DNA of 64,000 nt from Cytobacillus sp. FSL H8-0458 (GCF_038002165.1 NZ_JBBOBR010000002.1:1-64000), one strand, 5' to 3'. Positions 52,173-61,079 are shown, counted from the first letter of the stretch. Program-made: numbers and translations. The notes: generated by a model not told the origin, from the letters alone.

Positions 52173-53207
52173 ATGGAACAAAATACAGCTTCCAAAAAAC
52201 TGCTTGGATTCGTTAATACTCTTTTACAGCCTGAACCGGAGATCAATTTAACTCCAAGGACTGCAGTCTGGAAAAGAAATAAGGCAACTCTCTGGCACTA
52301 TGCCCCTTCCAGCAAAAAATACACTATTCCCATTTTCCTTGTTTATTCACTTGTCAATCAGCCCTTTATTTTAGACCTGGGACCACAGAACAGTTTAATC
52401 GAAGCTTTAATTAACAGCGGGTATGATGTCTATTTGCTGGATTTCGGGATTCCGGGCTATGAGGATAAAGACATTACGATGGAAGATTATATTACTGAAT
52501 ACATCCAGAAGGGGGTAAAAAGAGCTTTATATCACTCGGGAGCAGACGAAATAACTGTCATGGGCTTTTGCCTGGGCGGCACATTTGCAGCCATTTATGC
52601 GGCCATTGCGGATGAACCTGTCAAAAACTTAGTATTGTCTGTTGCACCGGTTGATTTCAGCATTGTCCCGGTCTTTGATAAATGGGCAGATGAGCTGCGA
52701 AATGGAGAAGGCAGCCTGGATGACACTTTTGATGCATGGGGACTTATCCCCGCCTTTGCCATTAAATCAGGTATGCGGCTATTTACTTCCCCCCTTTATT
52801 ACTCTCCATATTTTTCGCTTCTGGCCAGGGCCGACGATGAAGTATATGCTTCCCGCTGGAAGAGATTTAACCATTGGACCAATGGCCATATTCCATTTGC
52901 AGGGGCTGCACTGAAGCAAATCCATCAAGATCTTTTAAAAGACAATAAGCTTGTGAACGGTGCATTAACGATCGGAGAAAAGAAAGCCGTCCTCAGTAAT
53001 ATAAAAGCTAATTTGCTCGCTGTCGCTTCAGATAATGACCGTCTTGTTCCAAAAGAACAGATTATTCCGATCATGGACTTAGTGTCTAGTGCTGATAAAA
53101 CTTTTCATCTCCTTCAGGGCGGGCATGCCAACCTTACTTCAGAAGGAAAAGTTCCTGACTATATGGACAAATGGCTGTCAGCAAGATCAGGACAGATAAT
53201 ATTTTAA
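52173..53207 (+). CDS. phaC: poly(3-hydroxyalkanoate) synthase, class III/IV
   Basis: The 344-residue synthase has the alpha/beta-hydrolase fold with the lipase-like box GFCLGG (nucleophile Cys133), an Asp in AVASDNDRLVP and a His in QGGHANLTS. These are the catalytic triad of PhaC. The size fits the short class III/IV enzymes of Bacillus, which need a partner subunit. It polymerises hydroxyacyl-CoA into storage granules. Translation is directly coupled to the upstream helical protein gene. Confidence 0.93.
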   Translation: MEQNTASKKLLGFVNTLLQPEPEINLTPRTAVWKRNKATLWHYAPSSKKYTIPIFLVYSLVNQPFILDLGPQNSLIEALINSGYDVYLLDFGIPGYEDKDITMEDYITEYIQKGVKRALYHSGADEITVMGFCLGGTFAAIYAAIADEPVKNLVLSVAPVDFSIVPVFDKWADELRNGEGSLDDTFDAWGLIPAFAIKSGMRLFTSPLYYSPYFSLLARADDEVYASRWKRFNHWTNGHIPFAGAALKQIHQDLLKDNKLVNGALTIGEKKAVLSNIKANLLAVASDNDRLVPKEQIIPIMDLVSSADKTFHLLQGGHANLTSEGKVPDYMDKWLSARSGQIIF

Positions 53208-53232
53208 TTCCCCTGCCTCTGCAGGGGATTCA
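53205..53232 (+). terminator. hairpin after phaC
   Basis: TCCCCTGC / GCAGGGGA stem with a 4-nt loop but no real T run, so a weak terminator or processing site with read-through into the 33-aa gene possible. Confidence 0.5.
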
Positions 53233-53253
53233 ATATTTAAAGGAGGTAACTTG

Positions 53254-53355
53254 ATGACTTTATGGAATTATCCAAATTATATTATAAACGATTACTCCAT
53301 CAGTGCTTATATGGGTTTTGCTTCAGTTGTGTTTAGAGACTTATTTCCTGCTTAG
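53254..53355 (+). CDS. 33-residue aromatic peptide gene
   Basis: ATG 53254 lies 7 nt after a full-strength AAAGGAGGTAAC ribosome site and opens MTLWNYPNYIINDYSIS, ending VVFRDLFPA. A perfect terminator starts 8 nt after the stop. The peptide is rich in Tyr, Asn and Phe and has a mildly hydrophobic second half, but no clear membrane helix. It lies between phaC and a PAP2 gene. No family is recognised. The RBS-ORF-terminator layout argues for a real gene. Confidence 0.65.
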   Translation: MTLWNYPNYIINDYSISAYMGFASVVFRDLFPA

Positions 53356-53362
53356 TTTTAAG

Positions 53363-53395
53363 ACCATGCAATTGCTGCATGGTTTTATTTTTTTG
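53363..53395 (+). terminator. terminator after the 33-aa gene
   Basis: ACCATGCA / TGCATGGT perfect stem with an ATTGC loop, followed by TTTATTTTTTT. Confidence 0.92.
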
Positions 53396-53513
53396 TGTTA
53401 GCTCAAATGGTGTTTTTACATGCCAAGCTGCAAATAATAAGCAAATGAACAAAAGGCGTTCACAGGAAAGCGTTAAGCAGTTATCTGCCCAAGGACAGAA
53501 AAGGAGACTAAAA

Positions 53514-54023
53514 ATGGACATAAAGATTTTCAAGGCAATCAGCCGTTTATCCGGACGTATGGCTTTCATGGACTTTTTGATGATTCTTTTATCAAATAGG
53601 GCAAGGTATTTATTTTTATTTGTACTGACATGCATGTGGATGGCCAAAGGACCTTCCAGAACATCCGCAAAAAAAGCTGCTGCAGCCTCCCTGATTGCTA
53701 TTTTTGTAAATAAGATTATAAAAATTTGTTATTTCAGGCCCCGTCCCTTCACAAAAAACAAGGTTGGCCTACTGATTCCATCCAAAAGAGATTCAAGTTT
53801 TCCAAGCAAGCATACAGTAGTGTCGTTTGCTGCTTCTATCGTCATTTTTTACGGAAACCGATTTATAGGGCGCATTTTGCTGTGGGTTTCAGCATGCACA
53901 GGCTTCGCCCGCATCTGGGCCGGCCACCACTACCCTTCCGATGTAGTTGGCGGTGCTCTTATTGGCGGAACAATAGGCTGGTTCACAGAAAAATTTTCAA
54001 AACCAGAAATAAAAAAAATGTAA
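53514..54023 (+). CDS. PAP2-family phosphatase (undecaprenyl-diphosphatase-like)
   Basis: The 169-residue membrane protein has the three lipid phosphatase motifs: KICYFRPRP (70-78), SFPSKHT (95-101, catalytic His100) and the third motif spread over FARIWAGHHYPSDVV (Arg133, His139). The size is close to BcrC, which recycles undecaprenyl pyrophosphate for cell-wall synthesis and confers bacitracin resistance; other PAP2 substrates remain possible. ATG 53514 follows AAAAGGAG; the frame itself opens 135 nt earlier. Confidence 0.85.
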   Translation: MDIKIFKAISRLSGRMAFMDFLMILLSNRARYLFLFVLTCMWMAKGPSRTSAKKAAAASLIAIFVNKIIKICYFRPRPFTKNKVGLLIPSKRDSSFPSKHTVVSFAASIVIFYGNRFIGRILLWVSACTGFARIWAGHHYPSDVVGGALIGGTIGWFTEKFSKPEIKKM

Positions 54024-54123
54024 AATTCACACTTTCTTTGGCGAAAGAAAACTTGTTTTGTCAGCCGGGAAGGACTTCCCTTTATACGGAGAGAATTCAT
54101 TGTGAAAACGGGAGGGGATCAGG

Positions 54124-54648
54124 ATGAATACGAGTGCTGCTGCCAAATTATTAGGGGTTTCACCAAGCACTATTCAGCGATGGGTTAAACAACTGGAACT
54201 CCGGACGGAACGCAATGAATTGGGCCATTACTTATTTACGGAAGAAGACATTAGCCTGCTGAGACAGGTGCAGGATCAGCTTAATCAGGGGATTATATTA
54301 CAGGATGTTACTGTAAAGGGTAAAAAGACGAGAAAAGGTACGGTCCATGGCGAAACAGCTGCTGCTCCGGCCATGGAGAAAATATATCTAAAAATCAGCG
54401 AGCTTGAGAAGCGGCTGAACGGAAAAGCAGATGATGTGGTGTCTTATCAGCTGCTTCAGCACCGCAGCGAAATAGAGGAACTGCAGAAGGAAAATGCACG
54501 TCTGCTTAAACGAATAGAGGTGCTTGAAGCCAGGACAGCCGTTAAAAATCGGGACATCCCTCCTGATACCCTTCTGGTTTTTGATCAGGAGAAGCCACGG
54601 AAGAAATTAAAAAAGAGAAATATTTTCACTATGCTGTTCGGATTTTAA
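54124..54648 (+). CDS. racA: RacA-type chromosome-anchoring protein
   Basis: The 174-residue protein has a MerR-like HTH (MNTSAAAKLLGVSPSTIQRW, NELGHYLFTEEDI), a coiled coil (about 80-145) with DDVVSYQLLQHRSEIEEL, and a basic amphipathic C-terminus (KKLKKRNIFTMLFGF). The same three-part layout occurs in B. subtilis RacA, which binds origin-proximal DNA and tethers it to DivIVA at the poles during sporulation. The ribosome site is GAGGGG. It is followed by a stem terminator. Confidence 0.85.
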   Translation: MNTSAAAKLLGVSPSTIQRWVKQLELRTERNELGHYLFTEEDISLLRQVQDQLNQGIILQDVTVKGKKTRKGTVHGETAAAPAMEKIYLKISELEKRLNGKADDVVSYQLLQHRSEIEELQKENARLLKRIEVLEARTAVKNRDIPPDTLLVFDQEKPRKKLKKRNIFTMLFGF

Positions 54649-54650
54649 TA

Positions 54651-54681
54651 AGTATAAAAGCGTATGCAACGCTTTTATACT
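54651..54681. terminator. hairpin between racA and yuiH
   Basis: AGTATAAAAGCG and CGCTTTTATACT form a perfect 12-bp stem with a 7-nt loop between the convergent genes. Confidence 0.7.
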
Positions 54682-54683
54682 CA

Positions 54684-55280
54684 TTAATCATCCCAGCTGA
54701 ACCTCTGTTCGCGAAAGGGGTCTCCATAGTTGTGATAGCCGTTTTTCTCCCAAAAACCGGGCTTGTCGGTTTGAGAGAATTCAATGCCTCTAATCCACTT
54801 TGCACTTTTCCAGAAATATAGATGCGGAATCACTGCACGCAGCGGAAATCCGTGCTCGGGAGTAAGGGGCTCACCGTTATGAGTATGGGCAAGCAGACTG
54901 GTGCTTTTTAAAAAATCTTGAATGGGGAGGTTCGTGGTCCAGCCTTCTTCCGCATGAAGAATCACAAATTGTGATGTTTCTTTTGCACCTGCCAGCCTGG
55001 CAATCTCTGCGGCAGGGACTCCCTCCCAGACATTATCAAGCTTTGACCAGCCCGTGACACAGTGGATATCATTTTTGTACTGAGTCTGAGGAAGGTTCAT
55101 TACCTCCTCATGCGAAAAGGATAATTTCTTTTCTACTTCTCCAAATATTTGCAGATTCCATTCCTTCATATCCTTATAGTACGGAACATTTCCGTAATGC
55201 AGTACAGGAAAGGCGGTAGTCACGTTTTGATTGGGCGGTACCCGGCTTGAGGTCTGTTTTCTGATTTTCCCAAAATACAC
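54684..55280 (-). CDS. yuiH: molybdopterin-dependent oxidoreductase (sulfite oxidase fold)
   Basis: The 198-residue protein equals YuiH in length if translation starts at GTG 55280, 8 nt after GGAGGTGG. It is the bare molybdopterin domain: WNLQIFGEVE start, the molybdenum-ligand Cys74 in DIHCVTGWSK, FVILHAEEGWT, and LTPEHGFPLRAVIPHLYFWKSAKW near the C-terminus. There is no TAT signal, so it is probably cytoplasmic. The substrate is unknown. Confidence 0.9.
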   Translation of the reverse strand: MYFGKIRKQTSSRVPPNQNVTTAFPVLHYGNVPYYKDMKEWNLQIFGEVEKKLSFSHEEVMNLPQTQYKNDIHCVTGWSKLDNVWEGVPAAEIARLAGAKETSQFVILHAEEGWTTNLPIQDFLKSTSLLAHTHNGEPLTPEHGFPLRAVIPHLYFWKSAKWIRGIEFSQTDKPGFWEKNGYHNYGDPFREQRFSWDD

Positions 55281-55340
55281 TGCAGCCACCTCCGTTCCTT
55301 TTTCTTTATCGTACCCTACTTTAAGGCTGATAACAATAAC

Positions 55341-55700
55341 AAAAGCGGAAGCGCCTTGCCCACGAAGGAACGCAGACTAAGATCGCCACGTCCTGTGGCA
55401 ACGTCTGCATGACCCGCATCCTCCCAAAAGCTGTCGCTTTTGGTCGTGCGATGTTATGCTGACGAAGCCTTCCTTGTCCTGCGGGCCTCAAGCACAAGAC
55501 GAGCCTCCCGGAAAGGCGTTCTTTGCCTTTTTGGGAGGATTGTCCGAAATGTGGAGGCGACTGCTTAGGGACGACAAGCATAAGACGAGCCCTGCAAGAA
55601 GGTGTTATTTCCTTCTGGAAGGGATTGGCTAGTCTTTCGTCCCTAGGAGCCGAAACAAGACAAGCTTGTGACCTCGAGGGGGTAGGCGCTGAAGCTAGAC
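55341..55700. repeat. interspersed hairpin element, longest copy (360 bp)
   Basis: It has the same ends (AAAAGCGGAAGCGCC ... GGCGCTGAAGCTAGAC) and inner hairpins as the copy at 45382, plus an extra segment near 55420-55480 (TCCCAAAAGCTGTCGCTTTTGGTCGTGCGATGTTATG). The insertion itself contains a perfect CCAAAAGC-type stem. No coding frame is conserved with the other copies. Confidence 0.93.
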
Positions 55701-55752
55701 CTAGATAAATTTTTCCACAGAATTATATACATATCGCGATTTAATAATTTCC

Positions 55753-55792
55753 TAAAAAAATGAGAAAGCAGCCCCCTTCAGGGAAGCTGCTT
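55753..55792 (-). terminator. terminator after yuiF
   Basis: AAGCAGCTTCCC / GGGGGCTGCTT stem on the minus strand with a short loop, followed by TCTCATTTTTTT. Confidence 0.85.
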
Positions 55793-55796
55793 ACGA

Positions 55797-57107
55797 TTAT
55801 AAGATCATTGCCGCCAGCCATCCAAACAGGATGAGCGGAATATTATAGTGCAGGAATGTTGGGACACACGTATCCCAGATGTGATTGTGCTGTCCATCTG
55901 CATTCAAGCCTGCTGTTGGCCCCAAGGTACTGTCTGACGCAGGCGAACCGGCATCTCCGAGAGCAGCGGCTGTTCCAACCAGAGCAATTGTTGCCATTGG
56001 GCTGAAACCAACCTCAAGTGAAAGCGGCACAAATATGGTTGCAATAATTGGGATTGTTGAGAATGAGGAACCGATCCCCATTGTAACAAGTAAGCCGACA
56101 AGAAGCATTAACAAGGCTGCAAGTGATTTATTATTGCCAATTACCTCAGCCGCCTGTGCAACAAGGCTATCGACATCGCCTGTTTCTTTTAATACATCAG
56201 CAAATCCGAATGCAGCCAGCATGACAAATCCAATGAATGCCATCATCTTCATACCCTCAGTTAATAGCTGGTCTGCCTCGTTCCATTTAATCGCACCGCT
56301 GATGTAAATAACTATAATACCTGTCAGTGCCCCAAAGATCATCGAATCAAGCTGCAGCTGGACGATGAGAGCTGCTGCAATTGCAACAAGTGAAAAAATT
56401 ATGCCCTTTTTGGAGTAATTGCCTTTTTCCGTCTCAATTAATTCTGATGGACGATAATCCCTCTTTTTACGGTAAACAAATAATGCAGCCAAAAGACCGG
56501 CAGCCATACCGGCTACTGGAATAAGCATAGCCTTCGGGATGTCAGCCATTTCCACTGCCAGCCCGCTGCTCTCCATATTTTCTGCGAGTATTCCTTGGAA
56601 TATCTGGCCAAAGCCTGCAGGAAGCAAAATATATGGAGCGGTCAAACCAAATGTCAGTACAGACGCGATCAGACGCCGGTCTATTTGCAGCTCATTCATA
56701 ACCTTTAATAATGGCGGAATTAAAATGGGAATAAATGCGATATGAATTGGAATTAAGTTTTGGGAAAAAATGGACATTAATAAAATAGAAAATACGATAA
56801 GTGCCTTTGATAATGTTTTCCCTCTGGACTCCCCGTCTTTTCCGACCTTGTCCAGGACCCATTCCACTAATAGATTCGGAAGCCCTGTTGCGGAAATGGC
56901 TAAGGCAAATCCGCCCAATAACGCATAACTCAATGCAACTTCAGCACTGCCTCCAAGTCCATTTGAAAAAACTTCAATTGTTTTATCTATACTTAATCCG
57001 CCTGCGAGCCCCCCTGCCAATGCACCTGCCACAAGAGCAAGAACTACATTGACGCGCAGAAGGCTGAGAACAAGCATGATCAACACTGCAAGTATAACTG
57101 CATTCAT
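55797..57107 (-). CDS. yuiF: sodium/proton antiporter family protein YuiF
   Basis: The 436-residue, 11-12 helix protein carries LAGALAGGLAGGLSIDKTIE near the start, IFSQNLIPIHIAFIPILIPPLL, and the SALGDAGSPASDST motif typical of the NhaC/YuiF group. It is annotated in relatives as a Na+/H+ antiporter or amino-acid exporter; the substrate is uncertain. It lies in the conserved yuiH-yuiF-yuiE-yuiD-yuiC-yuiB-yuiA order of B. subtilis. Confidence 0.87.
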   Translation of the reverse strand: MNAVILAVLIMLVLSLLRVNVVLALVAGALAGGLAGGLSIDKTIEVFSNGLGGSAEVALSYALLGGFALAISATGLPNLLVEWVLDKVGKDGESRGKTLSKALIVFSILLMSIFSQNLIPIHIAFIPILIPPLLKVMNELQIDRRLIASVLTFGLTAPYILLPAGFGQIFQGILAENMESSGLAVEMADIPKAMLIPVAGMAAGLLAALFVYRKKRDYRPSELIETEKGNYSKKGIIFSLVAIAAALIVQLQLDSMIFGALTGIIVIYISGAIKWNEADQLLTEGMKMMAFIGFVMLAAFGFADVLKETGDVDSLVAQAAEVIGNNKSLAALLMLLVGLLVTMGIGSSFSTIPIIATIFVPLSLEVGFSPMATIALVGTAAALGDAGSPASDSTLGPTAGLNADGQHNHIWDTCVPTFLHYNIPLILFGWLAAMIL

Positions 57108-57379
57108 GATGCAACCCTCTTTCTTTCATTTGTTTCACTTTCACTTTAGTCTGCTAAATTGGTAGAGAACTAAAACACATGTATTAAATTATCATACTTC
57201 TTCTTTTTATGTCAATGATTTTTGGCGAATTCAGAAATGGGAGTTTAGGCCAGTAGAAGCTATTCGCCGGTATTTGTATGATATAGGGCCGGATTTTGCC
57301 GGTTTTGACCCGTAATTCAAGGATTTTTTCCGGTAATTTACATTTCTGTAGTTCCTTATGTTAATAGAGAAAAAACGCA
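57108..57379. other. spacer upstream of yuiF with short CCGG repeats
   Basis: No gene or RNA motif was found. Four CCGG(T/A)-centred repeats (GCCGGTATTTG, GCCGGATTTT, GCCGGTTTTG, TCCGGTAATTT) occur between 57269 and 57340. They may be binding sites or a small degenerate repeat. Confidence 0.4.
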
Positions 57380-57408
57380 TAAAAAAACTCCGGAGATGTC
57401 CGGAGTTC
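57380..57408 (-). terminator. terminator after pepA
   Basis: AACTCCGGACA / CTCCGGAGTT-type stem on the minus strand, followed by TTTTTTTATG. Confidence 0.88.
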
Positions 57409-57419
57409 CGAAATCAATA

Positions 57420-58922
57420 TTATTTTGTTTCAAATCTTTCAACCAGCAATGCCAATGTACGCACCATTACGCCTGTCGCGCCATCTGGCCCAAGATCATG
57501 GCTTTTTGCTGTTGTGGCTGTACCTGCAATATCGAGGTGCACCCATGGTGTGTTTTCGGCAAATTCGCCGACAAAACCTCCGCCCATGATCGCATGGCCG
57601 GCACGTCCGGGTGAATTGTTCAAATCCGCAATCTTGCTGCTTCTGATTCTTTCTTTATCTTTTTCAAAAAGAGGCAGCCGCCAGATTGGTTCGCCTGCTT
57701 CATAGGAGGCTTCCAGCACTTGTTCAAACCACTCTTCATTATTGGTTAATGCACCTGTTGTTTCTTCTCCCAGCGCAACAATGACACCGCCAGTCAGAGT
57801 TGCAACATCCACCAGGAAGTCAGCTCCATGATGCTTCGCATATGTTACTGCATCAGCAAGTGCAAGACGTCCTTCTGCATCTGTGTTGAGGACTTCAATG
57901 GTTTTTCCGCTCATGGAGGTGATGACATCATCCGGCTTAAATGCAGTTCCGCTCACCATATTATCTGTAGAAGGAATGACAGCGACAACATTTTGTTCAG
58001 GCTTCAGTTCGCCGATGACTTCCATTGCGCCAAGTACTGCCGCTGCACCGCCCATATCGGATTTCATGCCGACAATGCCGTCCTTCGGCTTAATGGAATA
58101 GCCCCCTGTATCAAAGGTGATCCCTTTACCGACGAGGCCAATAACATCCTTCCATTCTTCCTTGCCCTGATATTTTAAGACAATCATCTTAGGAGGCTCT
58201 GCAGACCCCTGATTAACTGCCAAAAGAGCACCCATGCCAAGTTTAAGCATGTCTTCTTTTTCCAGGATTTCCACTTCAAATCCGTATCTCCACGCCAGTT
58301 CAGATGAGTAATTTGCCAAATCAGTGGCAGTCAGCATATTGCCTGGCAGATTTACTAATGTACGGGCTGAGTTCGTTCCTTTCCCATGGGCATATCCAAC
58401 TGTAAGGGAAGCCTTTACATCTCCCTCTTCGGCGGCTTCGCAATAAACGGCAATACTCTCAATTTCCTTTTCCGGTTCATTTGATTTCTGTTTGTAATCT
58501 TCAAACTTATAGGTGGACAGGGCAAACGCCTCGCTTAGGGCATGTGCTGCATCCAGCGCATCTACATTTCCGCCTATAAAAGTATCAAGACAAACACCGG
58601 CATTTTGAAGCTTGGACGATTTCACTTCCTTGAATGCCTTTCCCAATGCTTCACGCAAACCTTCAAAGCTGAATTCTTTTTCTTTTCCAAGACCTACTGT
58701 AATAAATCGTTTGGCCCCAATTTTTCCAAAAGTATGTATTTTTGCAATGGCTTTTTTCTTGGCAGAAATATCGCCGCTCTTCACAAGTTCTGTCAAATGG
58801 CCCTCAAATTGTTCATCTGCACGGGCAAGTATTCCTTCAAACCTGGCTGGTTTATCAAAAACACCAACAATCAGGCATTCCTGTTCGGCTGAAACGTCAA
58901 ATTCTTTCTTAACAGAAAACAT
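57420..58922 (-). CDS. pepA: leucyl aminopeptidase (M17)
   Basis: The 500-residue cytoplasmic enzyme has an N-terminal macro-like domain and a C-terminal M17 domain. It contains [12 protein letters not shown] (metal Lys/Asp), [14 protein letters not shown] and the signature [13 protein letters not shown], which carries both metal and catalytic residues. It is the B. subtilis YuiE counterpart and acts as a hexamer on N-terminal Leu and similar residues, completing the breakdown of imported peptides. The ribosome site is GGGGGTG. Confidence 0.95.
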   Translation of the reverse strand: MFSVKKEFDVSAEQECLIVGVFDKPARFEGILARADEQFEGHLTELVKSGDISAKKKAIAKIHTFGKIGAKRFITVGLGKEKEFSFEGLREALGKAFKEVKSSKLQNAGVCLDTFIGGNVDALDAAHALSEAFALSTYKFEDYKQKSNEPEKEIESIAVYCEAAEEGDVKASLTVGYAHGKGTNSARTLVNLPGNMLTATDLANYSSELAWRYGFEVEILEKEDMLKLGMGALLAVNQGSAEPPKMIVLKYQGKEEWKDVIGLVGKGITFDTGGYSIKPKDGIVGMKSDMGGAAAVLGAMEVIGELKPEQNVVAVIPSTDNMVSGTAFKPDDVITSMSGKTIEVLNTDAEGRLALADAVTYAKHHGADFLVDVATLTGGVIVALGEETTGALTNNEEWFEQVLEASYEAGEPIWRLPLFEKDKERIRSSKIADLNNSPGRAGHAIMGGGFVGEFAENTPWVHLDIAGTATTAKSHDLGPDGATGVMVRTLALLVERFETK

Positions 58923-59010
58923 ACTGGCACCCCCATAATCTATTTATCACTTTATTATATCGAAAATACTGAATTATTTCGACTATCTAATTTTATAATG
59001 TTCTGCTTTG

Positions 59011-59388
59011 CTACTCTTCCAGATACAGTATCAGCTGAGGCAATTTAGGCAGAATGCCGACCTTTTCAAATGGAAGCCGGTCGATATCTTTCGGAAATAT
59101 GGAGAGGCATTCTTCAATAAAGCCGTACACATGCTCAAGATCCAGCCCCCAATGTCCGGGCCTGTATGCCTGCAGATATTCATGTGCAGCCTGCATCATC
59201 AGCCTTGCACCTTTGACATTGCCATATTCATAATGATAAATGCTGACACTCATTTGCAGCAGGCCTTTAAAAAACAAATTGCCTTTATCAGTCATCCACA
59301 TTTCTTCAAGAAGATCATGGCAGGTGTAATAATCACCTTCATTGAAACTGACAAAGAATTCGTAGTATTCAAGAGGATAATCTTTCAT
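59011..59388 (-). CDS. DUF309 family protein
   Basis: The 125-residue all-helical protein contains FNEGDYYTCHDLLEEMWM, the HDLLE(E)xW signature of DUF309, and MQAAHEYLQAYRPGHWGLDL. Relatives such as YpuF have no known function. ATG 59388 is chosen after TTGGAGTG; the longer frame lacks a site. Confidence 0.85.
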   Translation of the reverse strand: MKDYPLEYYEFFVSFNEGDYYTCHDLLEEMWMTDKGNLFFKGLLQMSVSIYHYEYGNVKGARLMMQAAHEYLQAYRPGHWGLDLEHVYGFIEECLSIFPKDIDRLPFEKVGILPKLPQLILYLEE

Positions 59389-59501
59389 GAAATCACTCCA
59401 AATTCCATACTTTCTTCTACTGATCATTTTAACAAAAGAAAAGGGATTAAATATAATCATTAATTATGGGGTAAAGAAATAGAAACAGAAAGGAGAATGT
59501 T

Positions 59502-60167
59502 ATGGATCCTCTATTATTTGCCGTTTTCACAGCCGGATATATACTGCTATTTATTTGGGCCGTTCTCACTGTAAAGAACAGCGGCCCTGTTAGTGCTGCC
59601 TTCCTGCTGCCTGTAATTCTCGGATTGATTTACGATAATGGAATTCTTGCTGCTGGCAGTTTGATCGGGGAAGGCAGCACTCTAAAGCTGCTGAATTATC
59701 TCCGATACTGGATTCACGCCTTCTTTACGCCGCTGCTTGTTCTATATTCCTGGCATACTTTAAAACAAGCTGATATTGATTGGGCAAAAACAAGTAAGCT
59801 AAAATGGGCTGCATACCTGCTTACTGCCGGATTGGTTCTTCTGGAGCTTTTCACCGAGGTTTTCGGCCTTAAACTGGAAGCGAGATCGGAATATGGAGTT
59901 CTAAGCTATTCAAACGCAGAGGCGCAGGGCGGCCCTCCGAAAATGGTACTGATCGTTTCCGCTGTATTGCTGGCGGCATCTATCATTATTTGGCGCATAC
60001 AGGGGTGGTTCTGGTTTTTTGCGGGGTCCTTATTGATGATTATCGGAAGCGCCATAGATATTCCCATTGAAAGTGCCGCTGCCGTGAATGCTTTTGAATG
60101 GCTTCTGTTGCTGTCACTGACTGCAACAGCGTATTTTCAAAAAAAACGCTGTTTAACAAAAACTTAA
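59502..60167 (+). CDS. 221-residue membrane protein, unknown
   Basis: Six or seven helices (LLFAVFTAGYILLFIWAV, SAAFLLPVILGLIYDNGIL, WAAYLLTAGLVLLELF, MVLIVSAVLLAASIII, FWFFAGSLLMIIGSAIDI) with no recognised motif. The ribosome site is AAAGGAG. The 52-bp array 2 follows. It could be a lipid- or quinone-associated protein, but nothing supports a choice. Confidence 0.75.
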   Translation: MDPLLFAVFTAGYILLFIWAVLTVKNSGPVSAAFLLPVILGLIYDNGILAAGSLIGEGSTLKLLNYLRYWIHAFFTPLLVLYSWHTLKQADIDWAKTSKLKWAAYLLTAGLVLLELFTEVFGLKLEARSEYGVLSYSNAEAQGGPPKMVLIVSAVLLAASIIIWRIQGWFWFFAGSLLMIIGSAIDIPIESAAAVNAFEWLLLLSLTATAYFQKKRCLTKT

Positions 60168-60247
60168 AGCAGACCCTCTTGCAGGAAGGAACAATCTATT
60201 GGAGAATATTAGTTAGTATAACTTTACGGCAGCTCCTGAATCTTGAA

Positions 60248-60545
60248 GAGTCCGAGCAAGGGTATAACTTCGGACATTGAAAGCAGAAATGTGCTGGTCA
60301 GAGTCAGAACCCGATTCAACTTCTGACACAGAAAGCAGAAATGCGCTGGCCTGAGTCCGAACCCGATTCAACTTCTGACACAAAATGCACATATGCGCTG
60401 GCCTGAGTCCGAACCTGGTTCAACTTCGGACACAAAAAGCATAAATACGCTGGCCTGAGTCCGGATCCGATTCAACTTCAGACACAAAAAGCAAAAAAGA
60501 GCAGCTCAGAGTCCGAACCTGGTTCAACTTTCAGAATGCAGAATA
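60248..60545. repeat. tandem array, 52-bp unit (array 2)
   Basis: GAGTC recurs at 60248, 60301, 60353, 60405, 60457 and 60509, spaced 53, 52, 52, 52 and 52 bp. Each unit reads GAGTCCGAACCCGATTCAAC, TTCTGACAC, then AAAGCAGAAATGCGCTGGCC with changes between copies. GTCCGAA and TTCGGAC can pair within a unit. The sequence is unrelated to array 1, but the period is identical. It lies between the unknown membrane protein gene and yuiD. Confidence 0.95.
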
Positions 60546-60588
60546 GAAGTCAAATATGGAGTATCATAAAACCCAAAGGTGGTCTCAC

Positions 60589-61065
60589 ATGGAATTATTG
60601 ACAAATTTCCCTCTATGGTCTGCTTTGGCAGCCATCTTCTTTGCCCAATTTGTAAAAGTGCCCATTCAATTTATTGCCACCCGAAGAGTGGATTGGTCCC
60701 TTTTAACCAGTACAGGCGGAATGCCAAGCTCACACTCGGCTGCAGTAACTGCCCTTTCAACCGGGGTGGCACTTGAGACCGGAATGGATTCCGCTGTTTT
60801 CGCTGTTTCTGCTGTTTTTGCCATTATCACCATGTTTGATGCTACCGGAGTGCGGCGCCAGGCCGGGGAACAGGCGATTGTATTAAACCAGCTTGTTGCC
60901 GACTTCAATAAATTCGTTGAAGAAGCAAAGACATGGCAGAAAAAAGCAGGCCGGGAAAAACAGAAAGAATTGAAGGAGCTGCTGGGCCATAAGCCGATAG
61001 AAGTACTCTTTGGCGGCCTGACTGGAATCTTATTAACCTTAGGGCTTCATTATTTATTTTCCTAA
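60589..61065 (+). CDS. yuiD: divergent PAP2 family protein YuiD
   Basis: The 158-residue membrane protein has the DUF212 pattern: FFAQFVKVPIQFI, the STGGMPSSHSAAVTAL box (His in SSHS) and MFDATGVRRQAGEQA. This resembles acid phosphatases of the PAP2 superfamily, though activity is unproven. The length equals B. subtilis YuiD. The start MELLTNFP at 60589 follows AAAGGTGG; upstream codons in the same frame lie in the repeat array. Confidence 0.9.
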   Translation: MELLTNFPLWSALAAIFFAQFVKVPIQFIATRRVDWSLLTSTGGMPSSHSAAVTALSTGVALETGMDSAVFAVSAVFAIITMFDATGVRRQAGEQAIVLNQLVADFNKFVEEAKTWQKKAGREKQKELKELLGHKPIEVLFGGLTGILLTLGLHYLFS

Positions 61066-61079
61066 AGGGTGTGATGTGA

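Noticed and set aside
55321-55708. Frames of 61-86 codons on both strands in the longest repeat
   Set aside because: Same reason: not conserved between element copies and no ribosome sites.
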